This document shows, in pieces, positions 24,912 to 32,161 of a DNA stretch of 42,406 bases. A program made the translations under genes and the position numbers. A model generated the notes under the pieces. That model was not told where the DNA came from. It saw only the letters and a list, made by a program, of their open reading frames with translations, and ran no database searches. Every line of letters starts with the position of its first letter. Within the stretch, counting starts at the first letter, position 1. This DNA is from Bacillota bacterium. GTDB lineage: Bacteria > Bacillota > Clostridia > Lachnospirales > CAG-274. Location: positions 1 through 42,406 of the forward strand of contig JAFUAF010000016.1 of assembly GCA_017460805.1 (NCBI GenBank), written 5' to 3'.

Positions 24912-25781
24912 CTACTTTATTCTGTCTGTAAGGCTTTTAAGGTAATCGCACAGCGGCTTTGCCTTTTCGCCCAGTTTCTCTGCCTTTTTTATTGCGCTTT
25001 CCGATAAAGCCGCATAGTCGCTCTGTGCCTTTTCAAGGCCGTAAAGTGAAACATAAGTCACTTTTTGGTTCTTTTCATCGCTGAAAACGGGTTTCCCAAG
25101 CACTTCCGTAGTGCTTGTCACATCAAGGATATCATCCTTTATCTGGAAAGCAAGACCGACATCTTCGCCTATTTCTTCAAGAAGCTTTATCGTTTTCTCA
25201 TCCGCGCCGCCTATAATGCCGCCCGCCATAAGCGCAGCCTTTATAAGTCCGCCCGTTTTGTTTTTATGTATAAAATCAAGGGTCTTTGCATCTATCTGCC
25301 TGCCCTCGCTTTCAACATCCACAGCCTGTCCCACAAGCATACCGCTCATACCGCTTAATCTTGCCAGTTCAAAAGCGGCTCTTGTGTACTTCGGCTCATA
25401 CTTGCCCGTTTCATCTTCAAGCATGACCTGAAAAGCATAAGTCAAAAGTCCGTCGCCCGCAAGAATTGCCGTTGCCTCGTCAAACTGCTTATGGCAGGTA
25501 GGCTTGCCCCTGCGCAGGTCGTCATTGTCCATAGCGGGAAGGTCGTCATGTATAAGCGAATATGTGTGTATCATTTCAAGCGCACAGGCTGTTTTCATTA
25601 TTCTTGTGTCGTTTTCGTCACCGCCGACAGCCTTGTATGCAAGCAGCATCAGCAAAGGTCTGAGCCTTTTGCCGCCCGCCATAACGCTGTAGCCCATAGC
25701 ATCATATATCCTTTCGGGATAAACAGGCTTCAGCAGCTTCGCAAGTGTTTCATCAATACTTTTTATCATATCTTCAAACAT
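24912..25781 (-). CDS. ispA: Short-chain polyprenyl diphosphate synthase (farnesyl diphosphate synthase, IspA)
   Basis: Condenses isopentenyl diphosphate with allylic diphosphates to make geranyl and farnesyl diphosphate. With the ATG at 25781 it has 289 residues. The first aspartate-rich motif is DDLPAMD at about 79-85 and the second is IKDDILD near 214. GGKRLRPLL at 36-44 is the diphosphate-binding segment. A GTG at 25790 is possible but would directly abut the AAGGGG site, so the ATG 8 bases away is preferred. It follows xseB closely, as in most Firmicutes. Confidence 0.95.
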   Translation of the reverse strand: MFEDMIKSIDETLAKLLKPVYPERIYDAMGYSVMAGGKRLRPLLMLLAYKAVGGDENDTRIMKTACALEMIHTYSLIHDDLPAMDNDDLRRGKPTCHKQFDEATAILAGDGLLTYAFQVMLEDETGKYEPKYTRAAFELARLSGMSGMLVGQAVDVESEGRQIDAKTLDFIHKNKTGGLIKAALMAGGIIGGADEKTIKLLEEIGEDVGLAFQIKDDILDVTSTTEVLGKPVFSDEKNQKVTYVSLYGLEKAQSDYAALSESAIKKAEKLGEKAKPLCDYLKSLTDRIK

Positions 25782-25793
25782 CTTTTGCACCCC

Positions 25794-26030
25794 TTAATAG
25801 TTTTCGGTATCAAACGGCTCTGTCTTAAAAATGCCGTCTGCCGTTTTTTTGAGTTCGGTCACTTCCTGCTGTGCCTTTGAAAGCTTTTCGGCACAAAAAG
25901 CGGAAAGTTCCACGCCCTCTTTATATAATTTTACGGACTCGTCAAGTCCCGTTTCTTCGTTTTCCATTTTTTCGGCTATTTCTTCAAGCCTTGCAAGAGC
26001 CTCTTCAAAGCTCCTTTTCTTCGCCGCCAT
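25794..26030 (-). CDS. xseB: Exodeoxyribonuclease VII small subunit
   Basis: A 78-residue helical subunit of exonuclease VII. SFEEALARLEEIAEKMENEE and GLDESVKLYKEGVEL are the family signature, forming a long coiled coil that wraps XseA. It overlaps the xseA 3' end by 26 bp, indicating translational coupling and matched stoichiometry. A GGAGG site lies within xseA. Confidence 0.95.
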   Translation of the reverse strand: MAAKKRSFEEALARLEEIAEKMENEETGLDESVKLYKEGVELSAFCAEKLSKAQQEVTELKKTADGIFKTEPFDTENY

Positions 26031-27225
26031 TGGTTATCCTCCTTACAACGGCGTTCAAACTGCCGTCCTTTAATGTAACATCTATCTCATCGTTTTCCCG
26101 AACCTGCGATACGCTCTTTAAAAGCTCATTTCCCGCATACGCAAGAGAATAGCCCCTTTTCACCACATTTATCGGAGAAAGATTGTCCACTGCGGCAAGC
26201 GCTTTTTCAAACCTTGCGCCGTACTTTTGCAGCGACATCTCTGCCGTTTTTTTGATACTGTCAAGCATATCCTCTGTGTATATCTGATAATTCTCTATCT
26301 TTTCAAGCGGTCTTTGCATCGACCTTGTGCTTATTGCATGTTTAAAACGCATATCAAGCCTTGAAAGCCTTGTATCACACGCGGTCATCATACGTCTTGA
26401 TGCCGTTTTAAAGCGTCTTTGCACGGGCTCGGAAGCGGGAATTGCAAGTTCCGCCGCCGCAGACGGCGTAGGTGCACGAAAATCCGCCGCAAAATCCGCA
26501 ATGGTAAAATCGACCTCATGGCCTACGGCGGAAATAACGGGTATCTCCGACTTGAAAATAGCCCTTGCGACTATCTCCTCGTTGAATGCCCACAGATCTT
26601 CCATAGAACCGCCGCCTCTGCCAACGATGATAGTATCCGCACCACCCCACTCGTTTACAAGCTCTATGCCCTTTGCGATATCCGCCGCGGCATTTTCGCC
26701 CTGAACGAGAACAGGCACAATGACCAGTTTTATTGACGGATTTCTCCGCCTTGAAACATCTATCATATCCCTTACCGCAGCACCCGTCGGACTTGTGACC
26801 AGCGCGACCGTCTTTGGATATTCGGGTATGGGCTTTTTGAATTTTTCGTCAAACAGTCCCTCAGCCGCAAGTTTTTGTTTAAGCTTTTCAAACTCGGCAT
26901 GAAGCGCGCCAAGTCCCGCGGGCTGCATATAGTCAACATATACCTGATATTTGCCCGTCTTTTCATACAGCGAAACGCGGCCGCCGACAAGCACGGCATC
27001 ACCGTTTTTCGGCATAAATTCAAGGTACTGCGCGGCACTTCTGAACATTACACAGTCAATGCTGCCCGTCTTGTCTTTAAGGCTGAAATACAAGTGTCCG
27101 CTTGAATGAAGCTTGAAATTTGAAATTTCGCCCTCTATATGAAGCCCCGACAAAAACACATCACTGTCGATAAGCCTTTTTATATAGCCGTTTATCTGTG
27201 AGACCGTATATACGTTTACCTGCAT
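26005..27225 (-). CDS. xseA: Exodeoxyribonuclease VII large subunit
   Basis: Catalytic subunit of the single-strand-specific exonuclease VII. It has 406 residues. An N-terminal OB fold (about 5-105, with GEISNFKLHSSGHLYFSLKD) is followed by the catalytic domain, marked by VALVTSPTGAAVRDMI, IIVGRGGGSMEDLWAFNEE and PVISAVGHEVDFTIADFAAD, then a coiled-coil C-terminus. It starts 1 bp after nusB and overlaps xseB. Confidence 0.97.
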   Translation of the reverse strand: MQVNVYTVSQINGYIKRLIDSDVFLSGLHIEGEISNFKLHSSGHLYFSLKDKTGSIDCVMFRSAAQYLEFMPKNGDAVLVGGRVSLYEKTGKYQVYVDYMQPAGLGALHAEFEKLKQKLAAEGLFDEKFKKPIPEYPKTVALVTSPTGAAVRDMIDVSRRRNPSIKLVIVPVLVQGENAAADIAKGIELVNEWGGADTIIVGRGGGSMEDLWAFNEEIVARAIFKSEIPVISAVGHEVDFTIADFAADFRAPTPSAAAELAIPASEPVQRRFKTASRRMMTACDTRLSRLDMRFKHAISTRSMQRPLEKIENYQIYTEDMLDSIKKTAEMSLQKYGARFEKALAAVDNLSPINVVKRGYSLAYAGNELLKSVSQVRENDEIDVTLKDGSLNAVVRRITNGGEEKEL

Positions 27226-27226
27226 T

Positions 27227-27724
27227 TTATTCGCCTTTTTCGCTCAATTCTATCACTTTGCCAAGCACGCCGTTTATAAAGCCCGGGGCTTTGTCCTCGC
27301 TGAACTGCTTCGCAAGCTGTACAGCTTCGTTTGCGGCGACCGCATTGGGTATATCATCCGCAAACAGAATTTCGTACACAGCTATACGCAGTATCGACAG
27401 ATCGACTTTTGAAAGCCTGTCTATATCCCAGTTTTCAAGGCCCTGTGAAATAAGGCTGTCTATTTTTTCCTTATTTTCGACAACACCCTTTGCCTCTTCT
27501 ATGATAAATTCTCTGTCTTTTTTGTATATGGTGCGCAGCCTGCTTATCTTGTCCTCATCCATATCAAGCAGTTTTTCCTCGTCCACCTGCGCATCCGTAA
27601 CATCCGCCGTGGTCTTGTACTCCTCGTCATAAGTGTTCATTATCTGCTCTATGGCTACATCCACATCAAACTCTGCCTGGAAAACAATATTCAGAATATG
27701 TTTTCTTGCCGTTTTTCTGCTCAT
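27227..27724 (-). CDS. nusB: Transcription antitermination factor NusB
   Basis: Binds boxA RNA with NusE (S10) to aid rRNA antitermination. The family pattern is present: SRKTARKHILNIVFQAEFD at the start, then DIDRLSKVDLSILRIAVYEI and IPNAVAANEAVQLAKQFSEDKAPGFINGVLG. At 165 residues it is somewhat longer than the usual 130-145; the extra is an acidic insert around 30-60. It lies 12 bp after the Asp23 gene. Confidence 0.95.
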   Translation of the reverse strand: MSRKTARKHILNIVFQAEFDVDVAIEQIMNTYDEEYKTTADVTDAQVDEEKLLDMDEDKISRLRTIYKKDREFIIEEAKGVVENKEKIDSLISQGLENWDIDRLSKVDLSILRIAVYEILFADDIPNAVAANEAVQLAKQFSEDKAPGFINGVLGKVIELSEKGE

Positions 27725-27736
27725 TGGTCTTTCTCC

Positions 27737-28087
27737 TTACTCCGTTTTTTCTTCGGGCTCTTTCTGAAAATCTATATCGGCAACAACTACATTTACCGTA
27801 CCTACACTAAGACCCGTCATGGTCTCTATCGTATTTTTGATATTATCCTGCACCTTTTGTGCAACATCGCGTATCTTGCAGTTATAAAGCGCCATAATAT
27901 TGACATTTGCGCTTACAACACCGTCAACTATCTCAAGTTCGACACCGCGCGAATTTTTTTTGCCGAATATACCGCCGCCCGGCACCACAAGCTTTGCCAC
28001 ACCGTCTATTTCCTGCGCAGCCGTAGCCGCTATGACCGAAATGACCTCGTCCGATATCTGTATTACACCTTTCTTGTCGTTTTCCAT
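27737..28087 (-). CDS. Asp23/Gls24 family envelope protein
   Basis: A 116-residue Asp23-domain protein; the family includes alkaline-shock and cell-envelope stress proteins. Matching segments are GVIQISDEVISVIAATAAQE at the start and ELEIVDGVVSANVNIMALYN, then VAQKVQDNIKNTIETMTGL. It is the first gene of the nusB-xseAB-ispA-dxs array, with GGAGG before the ATG and a good sigma-A promoter at 28139-28167. Its location upstream of nusB is conserved in Clostridia. Confidence 0.93.
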   Translation of the reverse strand: MENDKKGVIQISDEVISVIAATAAQEIDGVAKLVVPGGGIFGKKNSRGVELEIVDGVVSANVNIMALYNCKIRDVAQKVQDNIKNTIETMTGLSVGTVNVVVADIDFQKEPEEKTE

Positions 28088-28138
28088 GCAAATACCTCCA
28101 ATCAGCTGTTATAATCATACATAGTTATACTTATTCTA

Positions 28139-28167
28139 ATTGTACCACAAAAAATGTCGTTTGTAAA
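28139..28167 (-). promoter_or_regulatory. Sigma-A promoter for the asp23-nusB-xseAB array
   Basis: On the minus strand TTTACA (28162-28167) and TACAAT (28139-28144) are separated by 17 bases, each one mismatch from consensus, about 50 bp before the Asp23 start. The IS30 element ends only 27 bp upstream of the -35. Confidence 0.7.
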
Positions 28168-28177
28168 TGTTTTTATG

Positions 28178-28193
28178 CACATAAAAAAGCACC
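28178..28193 (+). repeat. Left 16-bp direct repeat flanking the IS30 element
   Basis: cacataaaaaagcacc is identical to 29388-29403 on the far side of the insertion sequence. The right copy is part of the thrH terminator hairpin, so the left copy may be a target-site duplication of one terminator arm. Confidence 0.65.
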
Positions 28194-29388
28194 TATAAAT
28201 TGCAATATATAATGTCCACAATGTTAAGTGTCAATTTTTAGTAGATTATACATTTTGTTTGATGATAAACCGCCTAATATTCTTCTCGGATAATTGTTAA
28301 TCCAATTTTCTATCATCTTTATTTTTTGGGGTAAAATTTTTCCGATATCTGTCCCCTTTGGAATAAACCGTCTTATCAGTTTATTGGCATTTTCGTTAGA
28401 ACCCCGTTCCCATGCACTGTATGGATGAGCATAGTAAACCTTTGTTCTTGGTGTCTTTGTAATGCACGAGCGTTCTATTCCTTCAAAATCAAGGTTTTCA
28501 CAGCCATTATCACACGTTATTATTTTAAAGGTTTCCCGAAATTTCTTACTTCCCATTTTTCTTTCAAGTTTATCTAAAGCTTTTACAACACATCCCTGTG
28601 TTTTTGCGCTCATTTTAGATATGATTTCTCCTCTCCCCATTCTTTCCGTCAAAACCAAAAGTACTGCTTTTGTGCCTTGTTTACCGACTACTGTATCCAT
28701 TTCCCAATGTCCGTATTCTTTGCGTTCATCTATCTCTTTCGGTCGTTCACTTATACTCGTACCTTTAGAATTCTTTATAGAAGTTCTAATGTGATGATAG
28801 CTGCGCTTCTTTCCCTGTTTTTTTACAGGCAAATCTTTATTGGTAAGTGTCGGAAAGTACCCGGCATCAATGTAATTGTATATTGTTTTGAAACAAAGCG
28901 TTATTTTGAAATCATCCTTATTTTGCTTTAATTCTTCTGCAACCGCATACGGAGACTTCTTTTCATCACGGATCTCTTTTTCAATAAAATCCACTAATTC
29001 ATAATTATTTGCCATTTTCAAACCGGCACCTTTAGCTGTAGCATTATAATCATGCTTTTGTTGAGCAACATCTGCACTATATTCTGTTCGTGTTGTCAAA
29101 TCACTGTTTAACACCCGAACCTCTCCTCGTTTGATTTCACGGCGTATAGTTCTCCCACTTCGACCTCCGAGCTGTCGACCTATTTCCTCTGACTTTAAGC
29201 CCACTTTTAACAATGCTTCGATTTTTAACCGTTCTTCGTAATTTATGTGCTTGCCTTTTCTGTTTTTTGTGTTATAATTTAAGTGACTCATATTGATACC
29301 TCGGTTATGTTTTGTTTGGTCACTTAACATTTTACCACAGTTTTCAATATGGGTCTTTTATTTTGGTCATTTTATTTTACAACTTATC
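28194..29388 (-). mobile_element. IS30-family insertion sequence, apparently intact
   Basis: About 1195 bp. The ends are inverted repeats: reading inward, 28195 onward (ATAAATTGCAATATATAATG) and the complement from 29387 (ATAAGTTGTAAAATAAAATG) agree at 22 of 28 positions. A second inverted pair, aatgttaagtg, lies just inside each end, close to the transposase coding sequence. One transposase gene fills the element. Flanks carry a perfect 15-16 bp direct repeat, longer than the 2-3 bp normally reported for IS30. Confidence 0.8.
28224..29291 (-). CDS. IS30-family DDE transposase
   Basis: With the ATG at 29291 (GAGGT site 6 bases upstream) the protein has 355 residues and is full length. The N-terminus holds a helix-turn-helix (about 17-55, YEERLKIEALLKVGLKSEEI, then RSGRTIRREIKRG). 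The rve-type catalytic core is complete: Asp199 in HWEMDTVVG, Asp261 in IITCDNGCEN and Glu295 in YSAWERGSNEN give a DD(33)E triad. The reading frame is unbroken, so the element may be active. An upstream in-frame ATG at 29330 lacks a ribosome site. Confidence 0.95.
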   Translation of the reverse strand: MSHLNYNTKNRKGKHINYEERLKIEALLKVGLKSEEIGRQLGGRSGRTIRREIKRGEVRVLNSDLTTRTEYSADVAQQKHDYNATAKGAGLKMANNYELVDFIEKEIRDEKKSPYAVAEELKQNKDDFKITLCFKTIYNYIDAGYFPTLTNKDLPVKKQGKKRSYHHIRTSIKNSKGTSISERPKEIDERKEYGHWEMDTVVGKQGTKAVLLVLTERMGRGEIISKMSAKTQGCVVKALDKLERKMGSKKFRETFKIITCDNGCENLDFEGIERSCITKTPRTKVYYAHPYSAWERGSNENANKLIRRFIPKGTDIGKILPQKIKMIENWINNYPRRILGGLSSNKMYNLLKIDT

Positions 29389-29395
29389 ACATAAA

Positions 29396-29427
29396 AAAGC
29401 ACCGCAAAATGCAGTGCTTTTGTAAAA
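29396..29427 (-). terminator. Intrinsic terminator downstream of thrH
   Basis: aaagcaccgca and tgcagtgcttt pair over 11 positions with one G-U, around a 3-base loop; the minus strand continues into a T run. It lies 16 bp past the thrH stop, and its distal arm overlaps the IS30 flanking direct repeat (29388-29403). Confidence 0.82.
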
Positions 29428-29442
29428 ATACACTTTTTGTTC

Positions 29443-30042
29443 TTAAAGTACTTTCTTTATCGCATCCAAAAGCTCGCCGTAAGTCTCAAAAGCAGGGATA
29501 TCGGGGTTATCCTTTATTATCTGCTCTGTGCTTTTGAAAAGGAAGCCCGCTTTGCCTGCCTTTATCATTGCAAGGTCGTTATAGCTGTCGCCGCTTGCTA
29601 TTGTATCAAAGCCAACGGACTGAAGCGCCTTTACAGTACTTAACTTGGACTGTTCGCAGCGCATTTTATAGCCTGTTATCTCGCCGTTTTCGGCAACTTC
29701 AAGACTGTTGCAGAAGATAGTCGGCCAGCCCAGTTTTTCCATAAGAGGCTTTGCAAACTCTGTAAAAGTATCGCTTATGATAATTACCTGTGTCAAAGAG
29801 CGAAGCTCGTCAAGAAACTCCTTTGCACCCTCTAAAGGCTCTATCTTTGCGATAGTTTCCTGTATCTCTTTAAGACCGAGGCCGTGTTCTTTAAGTATGC
29901 CGAGTCTCCATTTCATAAGTTTATCGTAATCGGGCTCGTCACGGGTAGTTCTTTTAAGTACTTCTATACCGCTTTCCTTGGAGAACGCGATCCATATTTC
30001 GGGTACCAATACACCTTCGAGGTCAAGACAAACAACATTCAT
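29443..30042 (-). CDS. thrH: HAD phosphatase ThrH (phosphoserine phosphatase / homoserine phosphotransferase)
   Basis: A 199-residue HAD-superfamily protein closely resembling Pseudomonas ThrH, which dephosphorylates phosphoserine and can pass the phosphate to homoserine. The family-specific N-terminus CLDLEGVLVPEIWIAFS contains HAD motif I (nucleophile Asp7; DxE instead of DxD, as in ThrH). Motif II is IIISDTFTEF and motif IV ASGDSYNDLAM. TTRDEPDYDKLMKWRL forms the cap. It is monocistronic, with its own promoter (30084-30112) and terminator. Confidence 0.92.
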   Translation of the reverse strand: MNVVCLDLEGVLVPEIWIAFSKESGIEVLKRTTRDEPDYDKLMKWRLGILKEHGLGLKEIQETIAKIEPLEGAKEFLDELRSLTQVIIISDTFTEFAKPLMEKLGWPTIFCNSLEVAENGEITGYKMRCEQSKLSTVKALQSVGFDTIASGDSYNDLAMIKAGKAGFLFKSTEQIIKDNPDIPAFETYGELLDAIKKVL

Positions 30043-30083
30043 TTTCTTATTATCCTTTCGTATACAACTTTATTATTAACTAA

Positions 30084-30112
30084 ATTTTATCAAAAAACAA
30101 AAATAAAGTCAA
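30084..30112 (-). promoter_or_regulatory. Sigma-A promoter for thrH
   Basis: On the minus strand TTGACT (30107-30112) and TAAAAT (30084-30089), each one base off consensus, are 17 bases apart and about 40 bp before the ATG at 30042. Confidence 0.7.
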
Positions 30113-30127
30113 TATAAAATATAAAGT

Positions 30128-30262
30128 CAGTTTTCAAGGCTTACACACTTTCCCCACGGCGGTATAATACTTTTGTTGTTTATGACCCAGAGCACGGGAA
30201 TGCCCATAGCCGCCTTTTCCTCGGGAAAATCCGCAAGGCCGTCTGTCAGTACATGTTTGCAG
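30128..30262 (-). pseudogene. 3' remnant of a VWA-like metallopeptidase-type gene (DUF2201 C-terminus)
   Basis: The minus strand reads through HVLTDGLADFPEEKAAMGIP, then VLWVINNKSIIPPWGKCVSL, and stops at 30128. The pattern of TDG...P, IPVLWVINN and PPWGK resembles the C-terminal end of VWA-like DUF2201 proteins. No start codon, ribosome site or upstream domain is present: similarity stops near 30262, where AT-rich noncoding DNA begins. This looks like the end of a gene whose 5' part was lost, probably when the neighbouring prepilin island arrived or through deletion. The family match is from memory of the motif. Confidence 0.6.
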
Positions 30263-30456
30263 CAAATGATTTATTACAACCAAAAAACTATAACCATAAT
30301 TCAAAACCGTTTCCAAAAGCAAAAAAACATGGAAAATACCGATTTCATGTGATCGGTGCAGCTGTTTTACGCTTTACAAAAAAATACTATAGCTCTAAGG
30401 CTATATATTTTTTAATGTTTTATTAATATTTTTATGAACAAATTGTAAACTTTTAA
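30263..30456. other. AT-rich noncoding gap with hairpins
   Basis: Part of the 521-bp interval between thrH and the first prepilin gene. No gene is visible. It contains accgat/atcggt (a 6-bp stem) near 30336-30355 and an AT-rich hairpin at 30388-30405 (below). Confidence 0.5.
30378..30414. terminator. AT-rich hairpin, possible bidirectional terminator
   Basis: tatagc (30388-30393) and gctata (30400-30405) pair across a 6-base loop, flanked by an A run on the left and a T run on the right. It precedes the prepilin promoter at 30457 and could shield that promoter from read-through. There is no intact gene immediately upstream, so its original transcript is unclear. Confidence 0.45.
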
Positions 30457-30485
30457 TTGACAATTTATGTACAAAGTTATATAAT
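30457..30485 (+). promoter_or_regulatory. Perfect-consensus sigma-A promoter for the first island prepilin
   Basis: TTGACA (30457-30462), a 17-base spacer and TATAAT (30480-30485) match consensus at all 12 positions. The leader to the ATG at 30564 is about 70 bases. Confidence 0.85.
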
Positions 30486-30563
30486 AACCTTAAAGACATT
30501 AATTGAGATTTTAATTATTTACGTATAGTGAATACAAAAGGAATACAAAAAGGAAGTGTTATT

Positions 30564-31271
30564 ATGAAAAAGAAAATTAAATCGCTTTTAAAAAATAACC
30601 GCGGTTTCTCTTTGGTTGAACTTATTGTTGTTATTGCCATATTGATTGTACTTATGTCACAGCTTATTCCTGCTGTAATTTCATATATAGTAAAAACACA
30701 GAAAATCGCATCTGTAAATACCGCAAGAATAATATACGAGACTGCGACACTGACAATGACCAATCCCGAAGCAAACGCAAGTTTTCTTACAGCCACAACG
30801 ACAGGCAGCAGCGTTAATACATCCTCGAGTGTCGGCGGGGCTTTAAAAAGCATAAACGGCAAACCTATGGCAATAGTCGCATATACATGTGTTGCTGACA
30901 ACCGTACTGTTGGTTCGGACGGAATGATCACATGGAGAATACGCAATGATTGGTCGGACTATGATCATATGACCGGTAAAATACCGAAAAATCTTTGTCA
31001 TATAATGCGTGCAGCACAGGATGCCCAAGGCGGTGTATACGCAAAATGGCTTCAGCAGGATCTTGACTCGACCAACCTGAAACTGGAATATCAGGCTCCG
31101 TGCAAATACTCGGATTTCAGCAATATTGACAGGTCAAAAAAATGCTGCATGATAATGATACTCGGCGAACACAGGTCAAAAAACATGGAGATATGGGCAG
31201 GCTACAAGGAACATCCCGTTTATCGCTTATACCCCGACCCCGACCCGGTATATCTTTCATCTCAAAAATGA
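30564..31271 (+). CDS. Type IV prepilin (island prepilin 1)
   Basis: A 235-residue protein with a textbook class III leader: MKKKIKSLLKNNRG, then FSLVE with Glu at mature position 5, and a hydrophobic helix IVVIAILIVLMSQLIPAVI. The globular part starts TARIIYETATLTMTNPEA and ends with YRLYPDPDPVYLSSQK. The ATG at 30564 is chosen because AGGAAG lies 8 bases upstream and the leader is then 14 residues. It is paralogous to the next gene in the helix, the IIYET/TIYDT segment and the C-terminal LYP segment. The strong promoter suggests an abundant pilin; prepilin peptidase must come from elsewhere. Confidence 0.9.
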   Translation: MKKKIKSLLKNNRGFSLVELIVVIAILIVLMSQLIPAVISYIVKTQKIASVNTARIIYETATLTMTNPEANASFLTATTTGSSVNTSSSVGGALKSINGKPMAIVAYTCVADNRTVGSDGMITWRIRNDWSDYDHMTGKIPKNLCHIMRAAQDAQGGVYAKWLQQDLDSTNLKLEYQAPCKYSDFSNIDRSKKCCMIMILGEHRSKNMEIWAGYKEHPVYRLYPDPDPVYLSSQK

Positions 31272-31320
31272 TTATTTAGCCTTGCTGCAAGTTTACAGAT
31301 ATATTAATTTTTATAACCTA

Positions 31321-31349
31321 TTGACAATATCGGCACGTTTTTATATAAT
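31321..31349 (+). promoter_or_regulatory. Perfect-consensus sigma-A promoter for the second island prepilin
   Basis: TTGACA (31321-31326) and TATAAT (31344-31349) with a 17-base spacer match consensus at all 12 positions. It drives the prepilin at 31421 and probably the hemerythrin-like gene behind it. Confidence 0.85.
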
Positions 31350-31420
31350 AAATACATAAAGCGCTGTGTATTTATTTTATGTTTAATTCCCTTTTGAGGT
31401 GTGGAAAGGAGCAGATCAAC

Positions 31421-32140
31421 ATGAAAAAAATTTTACAAAACTTTAAACTCAAAAACTGTATAAAGCAATTACAAGCAAGTGACGGCTTCACACTTAATGA
31501 AATGGTCGTTGCAATTTGTATCATCATGATACTTGTAAGTCTGCTGATCCCAAAGGTTACCCAATATATACGTCAGGCTCAGTATGTGCATGACGTTTAT
31601 GCAGCAAAAACTATCTATGACACGTTGGAACTGGCTATGCTCGACCCCGATGTTTATTCCGAAACACAAAAGTCGCTTTCCAAATCCACATACAATATGA
31701 ACAACGGTTCTTATATTACCATCCCGTCTAAGTATACAAACCTTTTGCGTACAAGACTTAAAGATGATAATACCACCGAGTTTTATAACCCCTACAAAGG
31801 CGGTGTTCAAAACGTCGGCGGCAAGTTGGTAGTTAAAGCCCAAGGCGGTATGGAGGGTATAACGACCCTGTCCAATGCAGCCAATGAGCTTATTGGCTAT
31901 AGCAGAAACCTTGGCTGTATGATGGATATAAGATTTTATGACTGGAAAGCAACAAGCGCTTATAAGGGCTGGAAACACACAGACCAGTTTGTAATAGTTG
32001 CAAGTCCTGCAGATCCCCGTGACCTTGCGGTTTATCTTGGTTCATCTCAGGGCAAGAACGAAAACGGCGTCATTATGAAGCTTTATCCTATTGATGATTC
32101 AAGGCCGCTTGATTTCAGTTTTGTACAGATAGTAAAATAA
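31421..32140 (+). CDS. Type IV prepilin (island prepilin 2)
   Basis: A 239-residue prepilin with a long 22-residue leader (MKKILQNFKLKNCIKQLQAS, then DG) cleaved before FTLNE, where Glu is again mature residue 5. The helix is MVVAICIIMILVSLLIPKVTQYI. The head region includes AAKTIYDTLELAMLDPDVYSE and ends IMKLYPIDDSRPLDFSFVQ, aligning loosely with island prepilin 1, so the pair arose by duplication. The ATG at 31421 follows AAAGGAG by 9 bases; an upstream in-frame ATG at 31379 would give an atypical leader. The hemerythrin-like gene follows after 21 bp. Confidence 0.9.
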   Translation: MKKILQNFKLKNCIKQLQASDGFTLNEMVVAICIIMILVSLLIPKVTQYIRQAQYVHDVYAAKTIYDTLELAMLDPDVYSETQKSLSKSTYNMNNGSYITIPSKYTNLLRTRLKDDNTTEFYNPYKGGVQNVGGKLVVKAQGGMEGITTLSNAANELIGYSRNLGCMMDIRFYDWKATSAYKGWKHTDQFVIVASPADPRDLAVYLGSSQGKNENGVIMKLYPIDDSRPLDFSFVQIVK

Positions 32141-32161
32141 TGATTTGAAAAGGGAATTTCT

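Noticed and set aside
28221..29331. IS30 ends placed at the aatgttaagtg inverted pair
   Set aside because: These 11-bp repeats are internal; the longer 22-of-28 inverted match further out is bounded by the direct repeats and is the better terminus.
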